The notes below the pieces were generated by a model. That model ran no database searches. It saw nothing but the letters and a program-made list of their open reading frames with translations, and was not told where the DNA came from. Of a stretch of DNA of 34,500 nt, positions 16,585 to 24,988 are shown in pieces. Numbering within the stretch: position 1 is the stretch's first letter; every line of letters begins with the position of its first letter. The DNA comes from an uncultured Erysipelotrichaceae bacterium (GTDB lineage Bacteria; Bacillota_I; Bacilli_A; RF39; UBA660). Location of the stretch: NCBI GenBank assembly GCA_948439995.1, contig CAOJNP010000010.1, positions 1 to 34,500 of the forward strand, given 5' to 3'. The position numbers and the translations under genes were made by a program.

Positions 16585-17397
16585 ATGAATTTACTAGAAT
16601 ATATTATTTTTGGAATTATACAAGGGCTTACTGAACCTTTACCAATCTCATCAAGCGGGCATCTGGTCTTAATAAGAAATATTTTTAATACCAACTTATT
16701 TCAAGATTTAAATTTTGAAATTGTAGTAAATTTTGGTTCTTTTTTAGCAATTTTACTGATTTTTTGGAAAGATATTATAAAATTAATTAAAGGCTTTTTT
16801 GGTTATTTATTTAACAAAAAAGAAAAAGAAACCTTTCAAAATGATTTCAAATATTGTCTTTTGGTTTTAATCGGTTCGATTCCCGTAGGAATTGCTGGCA
16901 TTCTTTTAAAAGATAAAATTGAGTCCATCTTAAGTGGACCAAGACTTTTGGGAATTTCCTTTTTAATCACAGCAATTGCTCTATTTTTAGTGCGAAATGC
17001 CAAAGGAGACAAAGAAGACAAAGACATCACTTATAAAGATGCAATAATAATTGGCTTATTACAAATGGTTGCTCTATTTCCAGGTATTAGTCGAAGTGGA
17101 ACCGTTCTAGTTGGATGTCTACTATGTGGTCTATCTAGAAATTCTTCTTTAAAGTATACTTTTATGTTGTATTTTCCAGTATCCATTGCATCTATGGGAT
17201 TAGGTGCACTTGATTTAATAGAAAGTGGAAATTTAAGTAATGTCTTCATTCCCTATTTTGTTGGATTAGTAGCTTCCGGAATTGTTACTTATTTTTCTTA
17301 TCAATGGTTAAGTAATTGGGTAAAAAAAGGAAGACTTTGGAAATTTTCCATTTATTGCTTCTTATTGAGTATTTTTATTTTCATATATTTTCGATAA
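16585..17397 (+). CDS. uppP: Undecaprenyl-diphosphate phosphatase
   Basis: UppP (BacA) is a membrane enzyme that converts undecaprenyl diphosphate to the monophosphate, recycling the lipid carrier for peptidoglycan and other wall polymers and giving some bacitracin tolerance. The 270 residues match the family. Motif one is GLTEPLPISSSGHL near residues 14-27 (Pro where most members have Phe), with the catalytic Glu and Ser-rich loop. Motif two is PGISRSGTVLVG near 171-182, with the conserved Arg. About seven to eight hydrophobic helices are present. AGGTGAT lies six bases ahead of the ATG. The gene stands alone on the plus strand and ends in a perfect 12-bp hairpin. Confidence 0.96.
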   Translation: MNLLEYIIFGIIQGLTEPLPISSSGHLVLIRNIFNTNLFQDLNFEIVVNFGSFLAILLIFWKDIIKLIKGFFGYLFNKKEKETFQNDFKYCLLVLIGSIPVGIAGILLKDKIESILSGPRLLGISFLITAIALFLVRNAKGDKEDKDITYKDAIIIGLLQMVALFPGISRSGTVLVGCLLCGLSRNSSLKYTFMLYFPVSIASMGLGALDLIESGNLSNVFIPYFVGLVASGIVTYFSYQWLSNWVKKGRLWKFSIYCFLLSIFIFIYFR

Positions 17398-17427
17398 AAA
17401 ATGTGAATCAATAGTTCACATTTTTTT
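17396..17427 (+). terminator. Rho-independent terminator of uppP, likely bidirectional
   Basis: AAAAAATGTGAA and TTCACATTTTTT pair perfectly over 12 bases around a seven-base loop. The left arm begins inside the uppP stop codon. The A and T tracts allow termination in either direction, though rmuC ends about 50 bases further on. Confidence 0.85.
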
Positions 17428-17477
17428 CAACACTATATTAATTTCAATCTTTTAATCTTTTAATCTTGTATATCATT

Positions 17478-18560
17478 TTACGAATTAGAAATATATTTTG
17501 TTTCATTTTGATCAATTTCTACATTATGAATTGAGTCAAATCGTTTGGAAATTTTATCACTGGTAATATTAAGTTCTTTTACATCTTTGTGTACAGACTC
17601 AATACTTTTAGATAAATTATTCCATCTTGAACGATATCGTTCAAATTCAATACTAAGTTTATTTAATTCGTCTTGTATTACTTTTGCATACTTATCTCGT
17701 TCCATATTTTTTATAATCATATGAATGGTTGTTAAAGTACTCATCAGTGTTGTAGGAGATGTAAGCCATACTTTTTTTTGATAAGCATAATGTAATAAAT
17801 CTTGATGATAAGCATTAATTTCTGCAAAAATGGCTTCAGCGGGTAAAAATAATATTGCTTCATTTGCAGTAACACCTGAAATAATATATTTATCATGAAT
17901 CGCATCAATATGTTTTTTCAAATCACCTTTAAATAATTTTAAAGCTTGATCTCTTTCTTCTTTTGATAAACTACGATTGGTCATTCTTTCATAGTTTTCC
18001 AAAGGAAACTTTGAATCAATACAGATAGTTCCCATTGGTGCAGGAGCAAACAAAACAGCATCACTAATAGCACCATTTACTAATTTATATTGAGTTTGAT
18101 AAATATGTTCATTATTTTCTCCGAATACATTACTCAAAATATAATTCAAATTTACTTCTCCAAAAATTCCTCTGGTTTTTTTATCTGTTAAAACACTTTG
18201 TAAGGAAACAATTTCGGTAGACAAGCCATCTATTTTTTTCTGAGCTTCATCTATTTTTGATAATCGTTCTAAGACATGATTAAACGTTTTATTGGTTTTA
18301 TTAAAATTTTCATCTAATTGCTGATTGACACGTTCATAAATTTCCAATAATTTTCGTTCTACTTGTTCATTTAATTTATTAAAATCATTTCGAAGATTAT
18401 TGGAAAAATCTAATTTAAAATCTCCAATTTCTTTGGTAATATTGGTTTCAAATTTTCCAAGACGTTCTGTAGTATCTGTACTACCATTATTATTTTTTAA
18501 AAGAATTGCAATAAGCAACAATAAATTGACTCCCAAAAGAGCTAAAATTCCGTATTCCAT
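17478..18560 (-). CDS. rmuC: DNA recombination protein RmuC
   Basis: RmuC proteins have a nuclease-like core and limit inversions at short repeats in Escherichia coli. The 360 residues show an N-terminal membrane anchor (about 4-21), a long coiled coil (about 30-130), then the conserved core: LTDKKTRGIFGEVNLNYIL, IDSKFPLENYERM and a segment including TSPTTLMSTLTTIHMII. The core contains the Glu/Asp/Lys pattern of the restriction-endonuclease-like fold. A second coiled coil follows to the end. The ATG follows AGGAAGTGACTT. The C-terminal tail is shorter than in proteobacterial members. Its exact role in Bacillota is poorly known. Confidence 0.93.
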   Translation of the reverse strand: MEYGILALLGVNLLLLIAILLKNNNGSTDTTERLGKFETNITKEIGDFKLDFSNNLRNDFNKLNEQVERKLLEIYERVNQQLDENFNKTNKTFNHVLERLSKIDEAQKKIDGLSTEIVSLQSVLTDKKTRGIFGEVNLNYILSNVFGENNEHIYQTQYKLVNGAISDAVLFAPAPMGTICIDSKFPLENYERMTNRSLSKEERDQALKLFKGDLKKHIDAIHDKYIISGVTANEAILFLPAEAIFAEINAYHQDLLHYAYQKKVWLTSPTTLMSTLTTIHMIIKNMERDKYAKVIQDELNKLSIEFERYRSRWNNLSKSIESVHKDVKELNITSDKISKRFDSIHNVEIDQNETKYISNS

Positions 18561-18605
18561 AAGTCACTTCCTAAAAAAATTATACCGCAAGAAGAAAAAG
18601 AAAAA

Positions 18606-18624
18606 AAGAAGAATTATTCTTCTT
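18606..18624 (-). terminator. Terminator formed by the end of the rhodanese gene
   Basis: On the minus strand AAGAAGAA, which includes the last Glu codons, pairs with TTCTTCTT around the stop codon and leads into a T-rich tract. Confidence 0.65.
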
Positions 18625-18877
18625 CAAAATATACTTGTGTAACATCATATCCATAATATTCTAAAATAGAAACTGCTCTTTTGCTATGGATTCCTTTGGT
18701 ACATAAAATATAATAAGATTGATCCTTTTTTAAATATTCTTGATAGTGAAGCATGAGCTTATCATAAGTCATATTAATACTTCCAGGAACTCTTCTTTTT
18801 TCATATACATCTGGTGTACTAAGATCAATTAAAGTACCCATACTTTCATGATAATCACGAAATCGGATTCTCTTCAT
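18614..18877 (-). CDS. Single-domain rhodanese-like protein
   Basis: This small cytoplasmic protein probably carries sulfur as a Cys persulfide. The open frame extends back to 18970, but the ATG at 18877, six bases after GGTG, is clearly the start and gives 87 residues. It has the rhodanese order: an acidic IDLSTPDVYEKRRVPGSIN, then the active loop YILCTKGIHSKRA with Cys59, and YYGYDVTQVYF at the end. The loop C-T-K-G-I-H-S keeps the catalytic Cys and fits sulfurtransferases such as the GlpE/PspE type. It lies between virD4 and rmuC, is separated from virD4 by a terminator, and is not an evident part of the secretion system. Confidence 0.88.
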   Translation of the reverse strand: MKRIRFRDYHESMGTLIDLSTPDVYEKRRVPGSINMTYDKLMLHYQEYLKKDQSYYILCTKGIHSKRAVSILEYYGYDVTQVYFEEE

Positions 18878-18921
18878 TTTAATCACCAATATAGCATATG
18901 AAAAAAAGAAAAAAGAAAAGA

Positions 18922-18942
18922 GGACAACTGTCTTAGTCATCC
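18922..18942 (-). terminator. Terminator overlapping the virD4 stop codon
   Basis: On the minus strand GGATGAC pairs with GTTGTCC over seven bases (two wobble pairs), with the TAA stop in the loop, followed by a T-rich tract. Confidence 0.6.
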
Positions 18943-21164
18943 CCAAAGAAATCGTCAAAAAATTCATCATCTGTAATTACATTATCATTCATAATGATAC
19001 TATCTGCATCAATATTTATTTTTGGTTTTTCGACTTGCGTTTTTTCCTCGGCTTTATTCACTGAAATAGAATTTGAAGTCGTTTTTATAGAATCAGGAGT
19101 AGAAGAAGGATTTGGAACTATTTCTTCTTCTTTTTCTTCTATTTCTTGCTTTTTAGCAAGTTCTTTTTGTTTTGCTTCTTCTTCATCCAATTCCTTTAAT
19201 TTCTTATCAATATCTGCAATCATTTTATCTATCTCATCATTGGATAAATTACTTGGATTCATTCCTGATAAAGAACCTCCAAAAGGATTGGCATTGGGAT
19301 TTGATCCAAATGGATTATTCGGCATCATATTTCCAAACGATGGCATAGAAGGCCCCATTGGATTTCCTCCCACTGGTGGCATACCAGGCATAAATGGATT
19401 AAATCCAGAATTATTTGTTCCATTGTTTGCTGGATTATTCATATCTTCCATCATTTTTTTTCGTTTTTCTTCTGAAACGTATTTTTTTAAATCAAATAAA
19501 TCAATTGGCTTTTTTTCACGAATTGGTAAATCAGCCATCGTTCTTTTGATTCCCCAATCCATTTTAAAATCTGGTTCTAATTTCGTTCGAAAAGGATTCA
19601 TTCTCAAACGTTTAATAATAACTTCAAACAATTTCATTTTTTGCAAATCTGTAACGGTTACAAGTGGTGTACTAGCCGTTTTATCTTTTTCTTTACTCTT
19701 CACTTCTCCACACATTTTACTGATTTCTTCCAAAGCAGACATTTCAGTACTAATTAAATATACTAAATTACCACAGTTTCCTTTGATAATTTCTGCTACT
19801 TCTTTTCCATAAACATCATTTAACTGAGAAAAATTTTGAATAATAAAGGTAAATCTTATATCACGACTTCGCGCAGCTGATACCATTGATGCAACATCCT
19901 TTAAAGCTGGCATATTAGCAAACTCATCTAAAATAAAATTGGTTCGATATGGCAATTTTCCACCTTGTTCTTTCGCCACATCAATTAAGGTTTCATAACA
20001 TTGTTTAATAAAAATAGTCATTAAACTATGATAAGTTGTTTTTTCATCATGAATAATCATAAAAATAGCGGTTTTTTCCATACCAATAGAACGCATGTCA
20101 AAATCACTATATGAAAGCATTTCTGATAAACTTTCACGAGTAGCAAATTGACGTACTTTCTGACGGAAAGTGGAAGTAATACCACCTTTGGTATCATTTG
20201 GCGCATTAATTGTATTATTCGCAAAGATATAAGGACTAGAAGATTCACCTTTTAAATGAAAATATTCTTTAATATAATTACTAGTTGCAAATCTTTCTTC
20301 TCCAACTGTATCCATAAAATTTACAGAATTTAAATTAATTTCACTTTCTTTTGCATCTAAAAATAATCCAAGTGCAAGTCCAGAAAAATAATCTGATGCA
20401 CTTTTCTCCCAGAATGGATCTTTACTTTTCGCATCACTTAAAATGTTCAAAGCAACATCTTCTAAAAGTTCTGTTGATTTATCAATATCACCTTTTTTAT
20501 GATATTGATAAGGAAGGGTAAGAGGGTTCCAAGCGTTTCCATTTTGAGGATCACGGAAATTTAAAATGATAATATTATATCCTTGTTCTTTTAAATATTC
20601 ACCACAATAACGATAAAGTTCTCCTTTAGGGTCTGTAATAATCATACTTTCGCCTTTTTTGGCTAGTAAATTAACCATCGGTTTAACAATTGTTTCTGAT
20701 TTACCTGAACCAGTAGAACCAATAACTAAATTATGATACTCTCCGTTATCTACCCAAATATCTGTCCCATTATTAATAAGAGGAATACCTGCTGCTTCTA
20801 CTTTATTATCTCCAGGCTTTACATGTCCAACTCCTTTATCTTCTTTAATTTCTTTTTCCTTAGCCCATCTAGAATATCCTTTTTCTTCTTTTTCTCCAAC
20901 ATTCAAAAAATGCTTTCCACTTTTATCTTTGTCAAAAATATAAGATGAAACACTAGAAAAAATAATGATTAAAGCGATAAAAAACATCACTAAAGTAAGG
21001 GCTATTTTATCAGGCGCAAAAGCTGGAAATGGATTGAGTCCAAAAAAAGATCCATCAAGTGAAAATGAGGAAAAATTTAAAACAGCAATTGCACATAAAT
21101 AAAGTAAAAAAATACAAAATGCAATAAAAATAATAAAATCCTTTGGTGCAACACGAAACTTCAT
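18933..21164 (-). CDS. virD4: T4SS coupling ATPase, VirD4/TraG type
   Basis: This inner-membrane ATPase recruits substrates to the secretion channel. The 743 residues start with two membrane helices (about 9-30 and 55-76). The Walker A motif is GSTGSGKSE at 149-157, followed by TDPKGELYR. Walker B is NFILDEF at 409-415, followed by the characteristic ANMPALKDVASMVSAARSRD. After the core (to about 565) comes a Met/Pro/Gly/Asn-rich linker with three NPF motifs (near 589, 617 and 626), a Lys/Glu coiled coil (about 642-690) and an acidic end DDEFFDDFFGDD. Such acidic tails in coupling proteins often bind accessory factors or substrates. It has its own -10 box and GGAGGAG ribosome site, and lies downstream of the rest of the T4SS. 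No relaxase gene is adjacent. Confidence 0.94.
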   Translation of the reverse strand: MKFRVAPKDFIIFIAFCIFLLYLCAIAVLNFSSFSLDGSFFGLNPFPAFAPDKIALTLVMFFIALIIIFSSVSSYIFDKDKSGKHFLNVGEKEEKGYSRWAKEKEIKEDKGVGHVKPGDNKVEAAGIPLINNGTDIWVDNGEYHNLVIGSTGSGKSETIVKPMVNLLAKKGESMIITDPKGELYRYCGEYLKEQGYNIIILNFRDPQNGNAWNPLTLPYQYHKKGDIDKSTELLEDVALNILSDAKSKDPFWEKSASDYFSGLALGLFLDAKESEINLNSVNFMDTVGEERFATSNYIKEYFHLKGESSSPYIFANNTINAPNDTKGGITSTFRQKVRQFATRESLSEMLSYSDFDMRSIGMEKTAIFMIIHDEKTTYHSLMTIFIKQCYETLIDVAKEQGGKLPYRTNFILDEFANMPALKDVASMVSAARSRDIRFTFIIQNFSQLNDVYGKEVAEIIKGNCGNLVYLISTEMSALEEISKMCGEVKSKEKDKTASTPLVTVTDLQKMKLFEVIIKRLRMNPFRTKLEPDFKMDWGIKRTMADLPIREKKPIDLFDLKKYVSEEKRKKMMEDMNNPANNGTNNSGFNPFMPGMPPVGGNPMGPSMPSFGNMMPNNPFGSNPNANPFGGSLSGMNPSNLSNDEIDKMIADIDKKLKELDEEEAKQKELAKKQEIEEKEEEIVPNPSSTPDSIKTTSNSISVNKAEEKTQVEKPKINIDADSIIMNDNVITDDEFFDDFFGDD

Positions 21165-21190
21165 AGTAAACTCCTCCGTAATCTTGTTTT

Positions 21191-21196
21191 ATTATA
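21191..21196 (-). promoter_or_regulatory. -10 box for virD4
   Basis: TATAAT on the minus strand lies about 27 bases before the virD4 ATG and just ahead of a strong GGAGGAG ribosome site (about 21171-21177). No clear -35 is seen. Confidence 0.45.
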
Positions 21197-21253
21197 CTAC
21201 ATCAACCTAAAAAAAAGAATACCAAATTTTGATAACTTCTTCAAAAAGAAAAA

Positions 21254-21270
21254 GAAAATTAATCATTTTC
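21254..21270 (-). terminator. Terminator formed by the end of the DUF5131 gene
   Basis: On the minus strand GAAAAT and ATTTTC pair around GATTA, which contains part of the stop codon, and lead into T-rich sequence. Confidence 0.55.
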
Positions 21271-21993
21271 TTCTAAATATTTCATAGCCTTCTTAGCTTG
21301 GCTATATTCTTCCCGATGACTTATTTTATAATGCTTTTGATTTTTCACAAAATGATGTCCTGTTTGATGAAAATCAAAAGGGATATCATTTTGATCACAT
21401 TCTTTTTTGATAATTTTAATCCAATCAAAATTACATTCTCGAGCATTGGGATATGATTCACCACCCACTGAGACCAAATCAATTTGTCCAGACTTTAAAA
21501 AAGAGCCAAAATGAACTTCTTCTAAAATAGGAGAAACAAAGACATACTTTTTTTGAACTGGAATGGACAAAAGAATCGGTAAGCGCTTTTCAATCTTTTC
21601 TTGATTTTCACATGTAACTGCTAGTATCACATTAGAATAACCATCATTCCAATCACTTGGAATACAATCTAAAAAACGCTCTACTCGTTTGGTACAAATA
21701 AGAAAGGTCACATCACTTCTTTGCTTTATAATACTCCAAGCTTCATCTCTCCAAACATCTGCTTCTTCTAAAAAAAAGTCCGAAGTAAAACAAGTGGCAA
21801 CTTCACTTCCAGAAGGAATTTTATAATCACCATTTCTTGTTTTTTTAAGAGGTAAAGTAAAATTTGTTTTTGACTTTGTAACAATACTAGCATCTTTATT
21901 ATGTAATTGATCCAAATAATAAACATAACAATTTTGACAACCTGGACTACACTTATGACATCCATGCCAAGGACTCCAAAGTATGCGATTCAT
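21259..21993 (-). CDS. DUF5131 (phage Gp37/Gp68-like) family protein
   Basis: The family is widespread in phages and bacteria and its reaction is not established. The ATG at 21993 lies two bases after the TGA of the lipoprotein gene, with AGGAAAAGAG as ribosome site, giving 244 residues. The N-terminus has the family signature WSPWHGCHKCSPGCQNCYVY, with Cys at 12, 15, 19 and 22. The last three form C-x3-C-x2-C, the spacing used by radical-SAM enzymes to hold a 4Fe-4S cluster. Family members often have another residue in place of Cys15. Later parts (FLICTKRVERF, VILAVTCENQ, LVSVGGES) alternate like a TIM barrel. No membrane segment is present. It is the last gene of the hydrolase-lipoprotein unit. 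Confidence 0.85.
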   Translation of the reverse strand: MNRILWSPWHGCHKCSPGCQNCYVYYLDQLHNKDASIVTKSKTNFTLPLKKTRNGDYKIPSGSEVATCFTSDFFLEEADVWRDEAWSIIKQRSDVTFLICTKRVERFLDCIPSDWNDGYSNVILAVTCENQEKIEKRLPILLSIPVQKKYVFVSPILEEVHFGSFLKSGQIDLVSVGGESYPNARECNFDWIKIIKKECDQNDIPFDFHQTGHHFVKNQKHYKISHREEYSQAKKAMKYLEEND

Positions 21994-21995
21994 AA

Positions 21996-22685
21996 TCACT
22001 CTTTTCCTGTTTTTATTTTATATCCAATTACACAAAAAATAAATAGAAAAAAAAGAATCATAATTCCCAAAGCAAAATAAAGTTTAGAACCCATTTCTTC
22101 TGGTACGTTTGGTATTTTATATGTAGATGGAAAAGTAAGAATGATTCCACTTTCTTGAATATTGTTTGAAGTAATATTCCACTCATAAATATGATCATGA
22201 ACAACAGCTGCATTATGAACTATGACAGGTCGATCTATCTCAATTTGAATATTTATTTGAGATATTTCAGGAAATTTTTCCATACATAAAAATTCAGAAC
22301 TCGTAGATATTGTAATGGTTTTTTCTTTTTTATCCTCTGTGACATAAAAATGTTCATAACATGATTGAATGGAATTTGCATTAACAAAATTTTCTTTTGA
22401 AAATGTATTTGTTAATTTTCTATGATAGTAATTATGTTCTAGAAAAAGTTCTTCAGCATAATAAGTAACTCCTTCTATTTTTTCTGGATTTTCCCCTAAA
22501 TCTGGATCATAATAGTAAAGTTTCACTGGCCATGATTTTTCTTGAAATTGATTACTTTCTTCTTTAGATTCAGACCTTACAATAATTGTTTCTTGAAATT
22601 CATTCTGTTCGTTTATTGTTAATTGATAATCTACACTGCATCCACTTAAAATAAACGTAATTAAAACTAAAATAATATACTTCAT
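21996..22685 (-). CDS. Lipoprotein with C-terminal membrane anchor
   Basis: This is a predicted surface lipoprotein of 229 residues. Its signal peptide ends in a lipobox LSGC with Cys16 as the lipid-modified residue. The ectodomain (about 17-185) starts VDYQLTINEQNEFQETIIV, a beta pattern seen in LppM-type domains. It has two further Cys and repeated Thr/Ile strands. A second hydrophobic helix (about 202-222) and a basic tail follow, so the mature protein would be tethered at both ends. It lies 25 bases after the wall hydrolase gene and is probably co-transcribed with it. A role in assembling or stabilising the T4SS at the membrane is inferred from position only. Confidence 0.82.
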   Translation of the reverse strand: MKYIILVLITFILSGCSVDYQLTINEQNEFQETIIVRSESKEESNQFQEKSWPVKLYYYDPDLGENPEKIEGVTYYAEELFLEHNYYHRKLTNTFSKENFVNANSIQSCYEHFYVTEDKKEKTITISTSSEFLCMEKFPEISQINIQIEIDRPVIVHNAAVVHDHIYEWNITSNNIQESGIILTFPSTYKIPNVPEEMGSKLYFALGIMILFFLFIFCVIGYKIKTGKE

Positions 22686-22710
22686 AAAAAATCACTTCCT
22701 TATTTAAATT

Positions 22711-24888
22711 TTAATGATTTGTATAAGTAAAATGCATTGGATCATAATACTTACTTGACCAATCTCCACCCCAATAAAAGCCATGATTTTTCCAAATAGA
22801 AACAACTCGACTATTAATATAATATGGACTATCACGATTGATATTCGTACTTTGATATATAGCAGGATTTGCAGAAGCATTAATATCAATTGCTACTCCA
22901 TAAGAGTGATGAGAAAGACTACCAGTCCCTGAAGCCATGACTCTATAATTATATCCTCCTGCTGATGCAATTGGAAAACCAATGTTAACCATCTCTTCAA
23001 AGATAGCTTTAATTTCATTAGCTAATTTAGAATGTACAGTCAAAGAAATAGTAGACTTAGTTCCTGATACATTTACAACAGGAACTTGAATTGTAGTTAA
23101 ATATGCATTAATTTGCTCTTTTGATTTTGGAATACCATTTGGAAACAACCACTTCATTCGATCTGATGAATTTACACTTCCTGCTTCTCCTAAAGCAACA
23201 TTTGTTCCATATATTGAGGTACAATTTTCACTATCTAAATGAAAAATATTTTTCCGATAAGTTAATATTTTTTTTGATTGCCAATCAATATAAGCCTGTT
23301 TTTCTGTTTCTGTCGTCTTGACACAACCAGGTCCACCTTTTGAACTTTTACATTGATAAGAAGAATTACATCTAGAATAATTTTTTCCATAAATATCATT
23401 TAAAGTTAAATAATAACAACCTCCATCACCTTCACTACCTGGATTAGCTAGATAGGTTCCAAGATAAGAATAAACTTTGGTAAAAGACGATAAATTTCCT
23501 TTTCTTTTTACATAATTTAAAATATCAATTACTCCATCTTCAAAACTATTGTAACATTTTCCTGTTGAAGTTCCATTTGTCACTCCCATACCATAATAAT
23601 TATTACATCGCAATGTAAAATCAGTATCTTTCCAACCCTGTTCTTTTTCAGCAATAATATAAACCATTTCTGGATTTGCACCAATTTCATTTCCTAAATC
23701 ATAAATTCTACCTGCATTTTCTCGAAAAAGTTTAGCAGTTTTAGAAGTACGTTTTAGTAAATAAGATTCCACTAATGAAATAAATTCATCTCGAGTTAGA
23801 TTTGTTTTAAAAAAATCAATATAAGAACATTGGACGGAATTTTCTAATATGTTATTGTCTTTTGAATTTTCTTTTATAACAGTTTTATATTCCCATTTAC
23901 TTGGATAGAAAAAACGAATAATTTGATCATCATTGTATCCGGGTAAATCAGATAAATAATACGCAGTATAAACACTAAATCCAGTTCCAGAATCTCCACC
24001 ATCTACATAACGATACCAAGTAATTTTATTTCCATCTTCATCCTCATCATCACCATAAGAAAACTTTTCTTCAACCCAACAACTATTTTCTTGCTTTTTA
24101 CTTCTTTTTTTTCCTGGCACACATGGGCAATTACGAAAAAGAGATTCATCAATTTCATCTTTTACCCAACTGGTTGGAATATTACTACCACTATAATCAT
24201 TATAAATCGTATATTCTTCCTCATTTTTTGTTTTATAACAAAAAGAATCAAAATCAACATTCATAATTTGATTATTATCTACCATTACAAGACCTGGTAC
24301 ATATTCATCTACCACTCTAGATATTTCTATATATCTCGAATTACTAGACGTTAATATTTCAAAATCATAAAATTCATCGACTTCATCTGTAATATTTAAT
24401 GTACAATTATTTAAAGATTGGGCATTTGTTCTAACAATAACTGCAATTGCTTGATATAAAACACGTTCAGGATGATTCATATCTTTTGTTAAAGAATAAA
24501 CCATTGATTTAACATATTCTTCTAATTTTAGATTTAAATCTTCATTTTCTCGATGTTCAAAATGAATATTAACTTCGGTACATTTTGGGGGTAAATATTC
24601 ATATTTTACTTTCAATTCATCTGACATTAAAATAGAAAAAAAGAGTAATGCAATAAGTGCTAAGACAAAAACACCTATCACGATCTTAGTCTTAAGAGAA
24701 AAAAGTTTTTTTAACGCTTTTAAATCCGCTATTCCAATTCCTTTTCCAGGAGAAACCATTTCAATTGGTTGTTCTTCGATTTCCTGTTCTGATCCACTTT
24801 CAAAAGCCGATTCGTTAGATGGTTCTTCTGATATTTCTTGATCATTTTCTAAATCTTCATTTTCTAATATTTCTTCTCTGTCATTCAA
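22711..24888 (-). CDS. T4SS-associated multidomain cell-wall hydrolase (VirB1 analogue)
   Basis: This protein probably opens the peptidoglycan for the secretion channel. I start it at the TTG at 24888, placed after AGGTGGTGAT, giving 725 residues. The GTG at 24900 would lie inside that ribosome site. Residues 1-60 are acidic and cytoplasmic, and a membrane helix follows at about 67-88. A stretch near 121-160 (LEEYVKSMVY and ERVLYQAIAVIVRTNAQSL) resembles the start of SpoIID/LytB domains. A glucosaminidase or lysozyme-like domain (about 385-500) has MVYIIAEKEQGW and CNNYYGMGV. The last 120 residues are an M15-type peptidase: SHHSYGVAIDIN and DPMHF supply the zinc ligands His, Asp and His. Thus glycan and peptide cleavage may both be encoded. 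It has its own promoter and follows the virB4 terminator. Confidence 0.88.
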   Translation of the reverse strand: MNDREEILENEDLENDQEISEEPSNESAFESGSEQEIEEQPIEMVSPGKGIGIADLKALKKLFSLKTKIVIGVFVLALIALLFFSILMSDELKVKYEYLPPKCTEVNIHFEHRENEDLNLKLEEYVKSMVYSLTKDMNHPERVLYQAIAVIVRTNAQSLNNCTLNITDEVDEFYDFEILTSSNSRYIEISRVVDEYVPGLVMVDNNQIMNVDFDSFCYKTKNEEEYTIYNDYSGSNIPTSWVKDEIDESLFRNCPCVPGKKRSKKQENSCWVEEKFSYGDDEDEDGNKITWYRYVDGGDSGTGFSVYTAYYLSDLPGYNDDQIIRFFYPSKWEYKTVIKENSKDNNILENSVQCSYIDFFKTNLTRDEFISLVESYLLKRTSKTAKLFRENAGRIYDLGNEIGANPEMVYIIAEKEQGWKDTDFTLRCNNYYGMGVTNGTSTGKCYNSFEDGVIDILNYVKRKGNLSSFTKVYSYLGTYLANPGSEGDGGCYYLTLNDIYGKNYSRCNSSYQCKSSKGGPGCVKTTETEKQAYIDWQSKKILTYRKNIFHLDSENCTSIYGTNVALGEAGSVNSSDRMKWLFPNGIPKSKEQINAYLTTIQVPVVNVSGTKSTISLTVHSKLANEIKAIFEEMVNIGFPIASAGGYNYRVMASGTGSLSHHSYGVAIDINASANPAIYQSTNINRDSPYYINSRVVSIWKNHGFYWGGDWSSKYYDPMHFTYTNH

Positions 24889-24912
24889 GAATATCACCAC
24901 CTAATTATCATG

Positions 24913-24921
24913 ATTATATCA
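24913..24921 (-). promoter_or_regulatory. Extended -10 promoter of the hydrolase unit
   Basis: The minus strand reads TGATATAAT, identical to the extended -10 at 7938-7946. It lies 25 bases before the TTG start and just after the terminator of the preceding operon, so the hydrolase, lipoprotein and DUF5131 genes form a separate unit. Confidence 0.65.
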
Positions 24922-24947
24922 TAAAAAAAAAGAAGAAAGAAATGAAA

Positions 24948-24978
24948 AAGACAAATAATATATATAATTATTTATCTT
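24948..24978 (-). terminator. Rho-independent terminator of the main T4SS operon
   Basis: On the minus strand AAGATAAATAAT pairs with ATTATTTGTCTT over 12 bases (one wobble) around a seven-base loop, followed by T residues. It lies about 10 bases after the virB4 stop. Confidence 0.8.
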
Positions 24979-24988
24979 AAATTGAAAA

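Noticed and set aside
18878-18970. N-terminal extension of the rhodanese with a hydrophobic segment
   Set aside because: The extension runs through the virD4 terminator and part of its coding sequence, while the ATG at 18877 has a clear GGTGAT.
18994-19812. 272-codon open frame on the plus strand
   Set aside because: It is the antisense of the low-complexity tail of virD4, which clearly codes on the minus strand. It has no ribosome site and a biased Ser/Phe/Ile composition.
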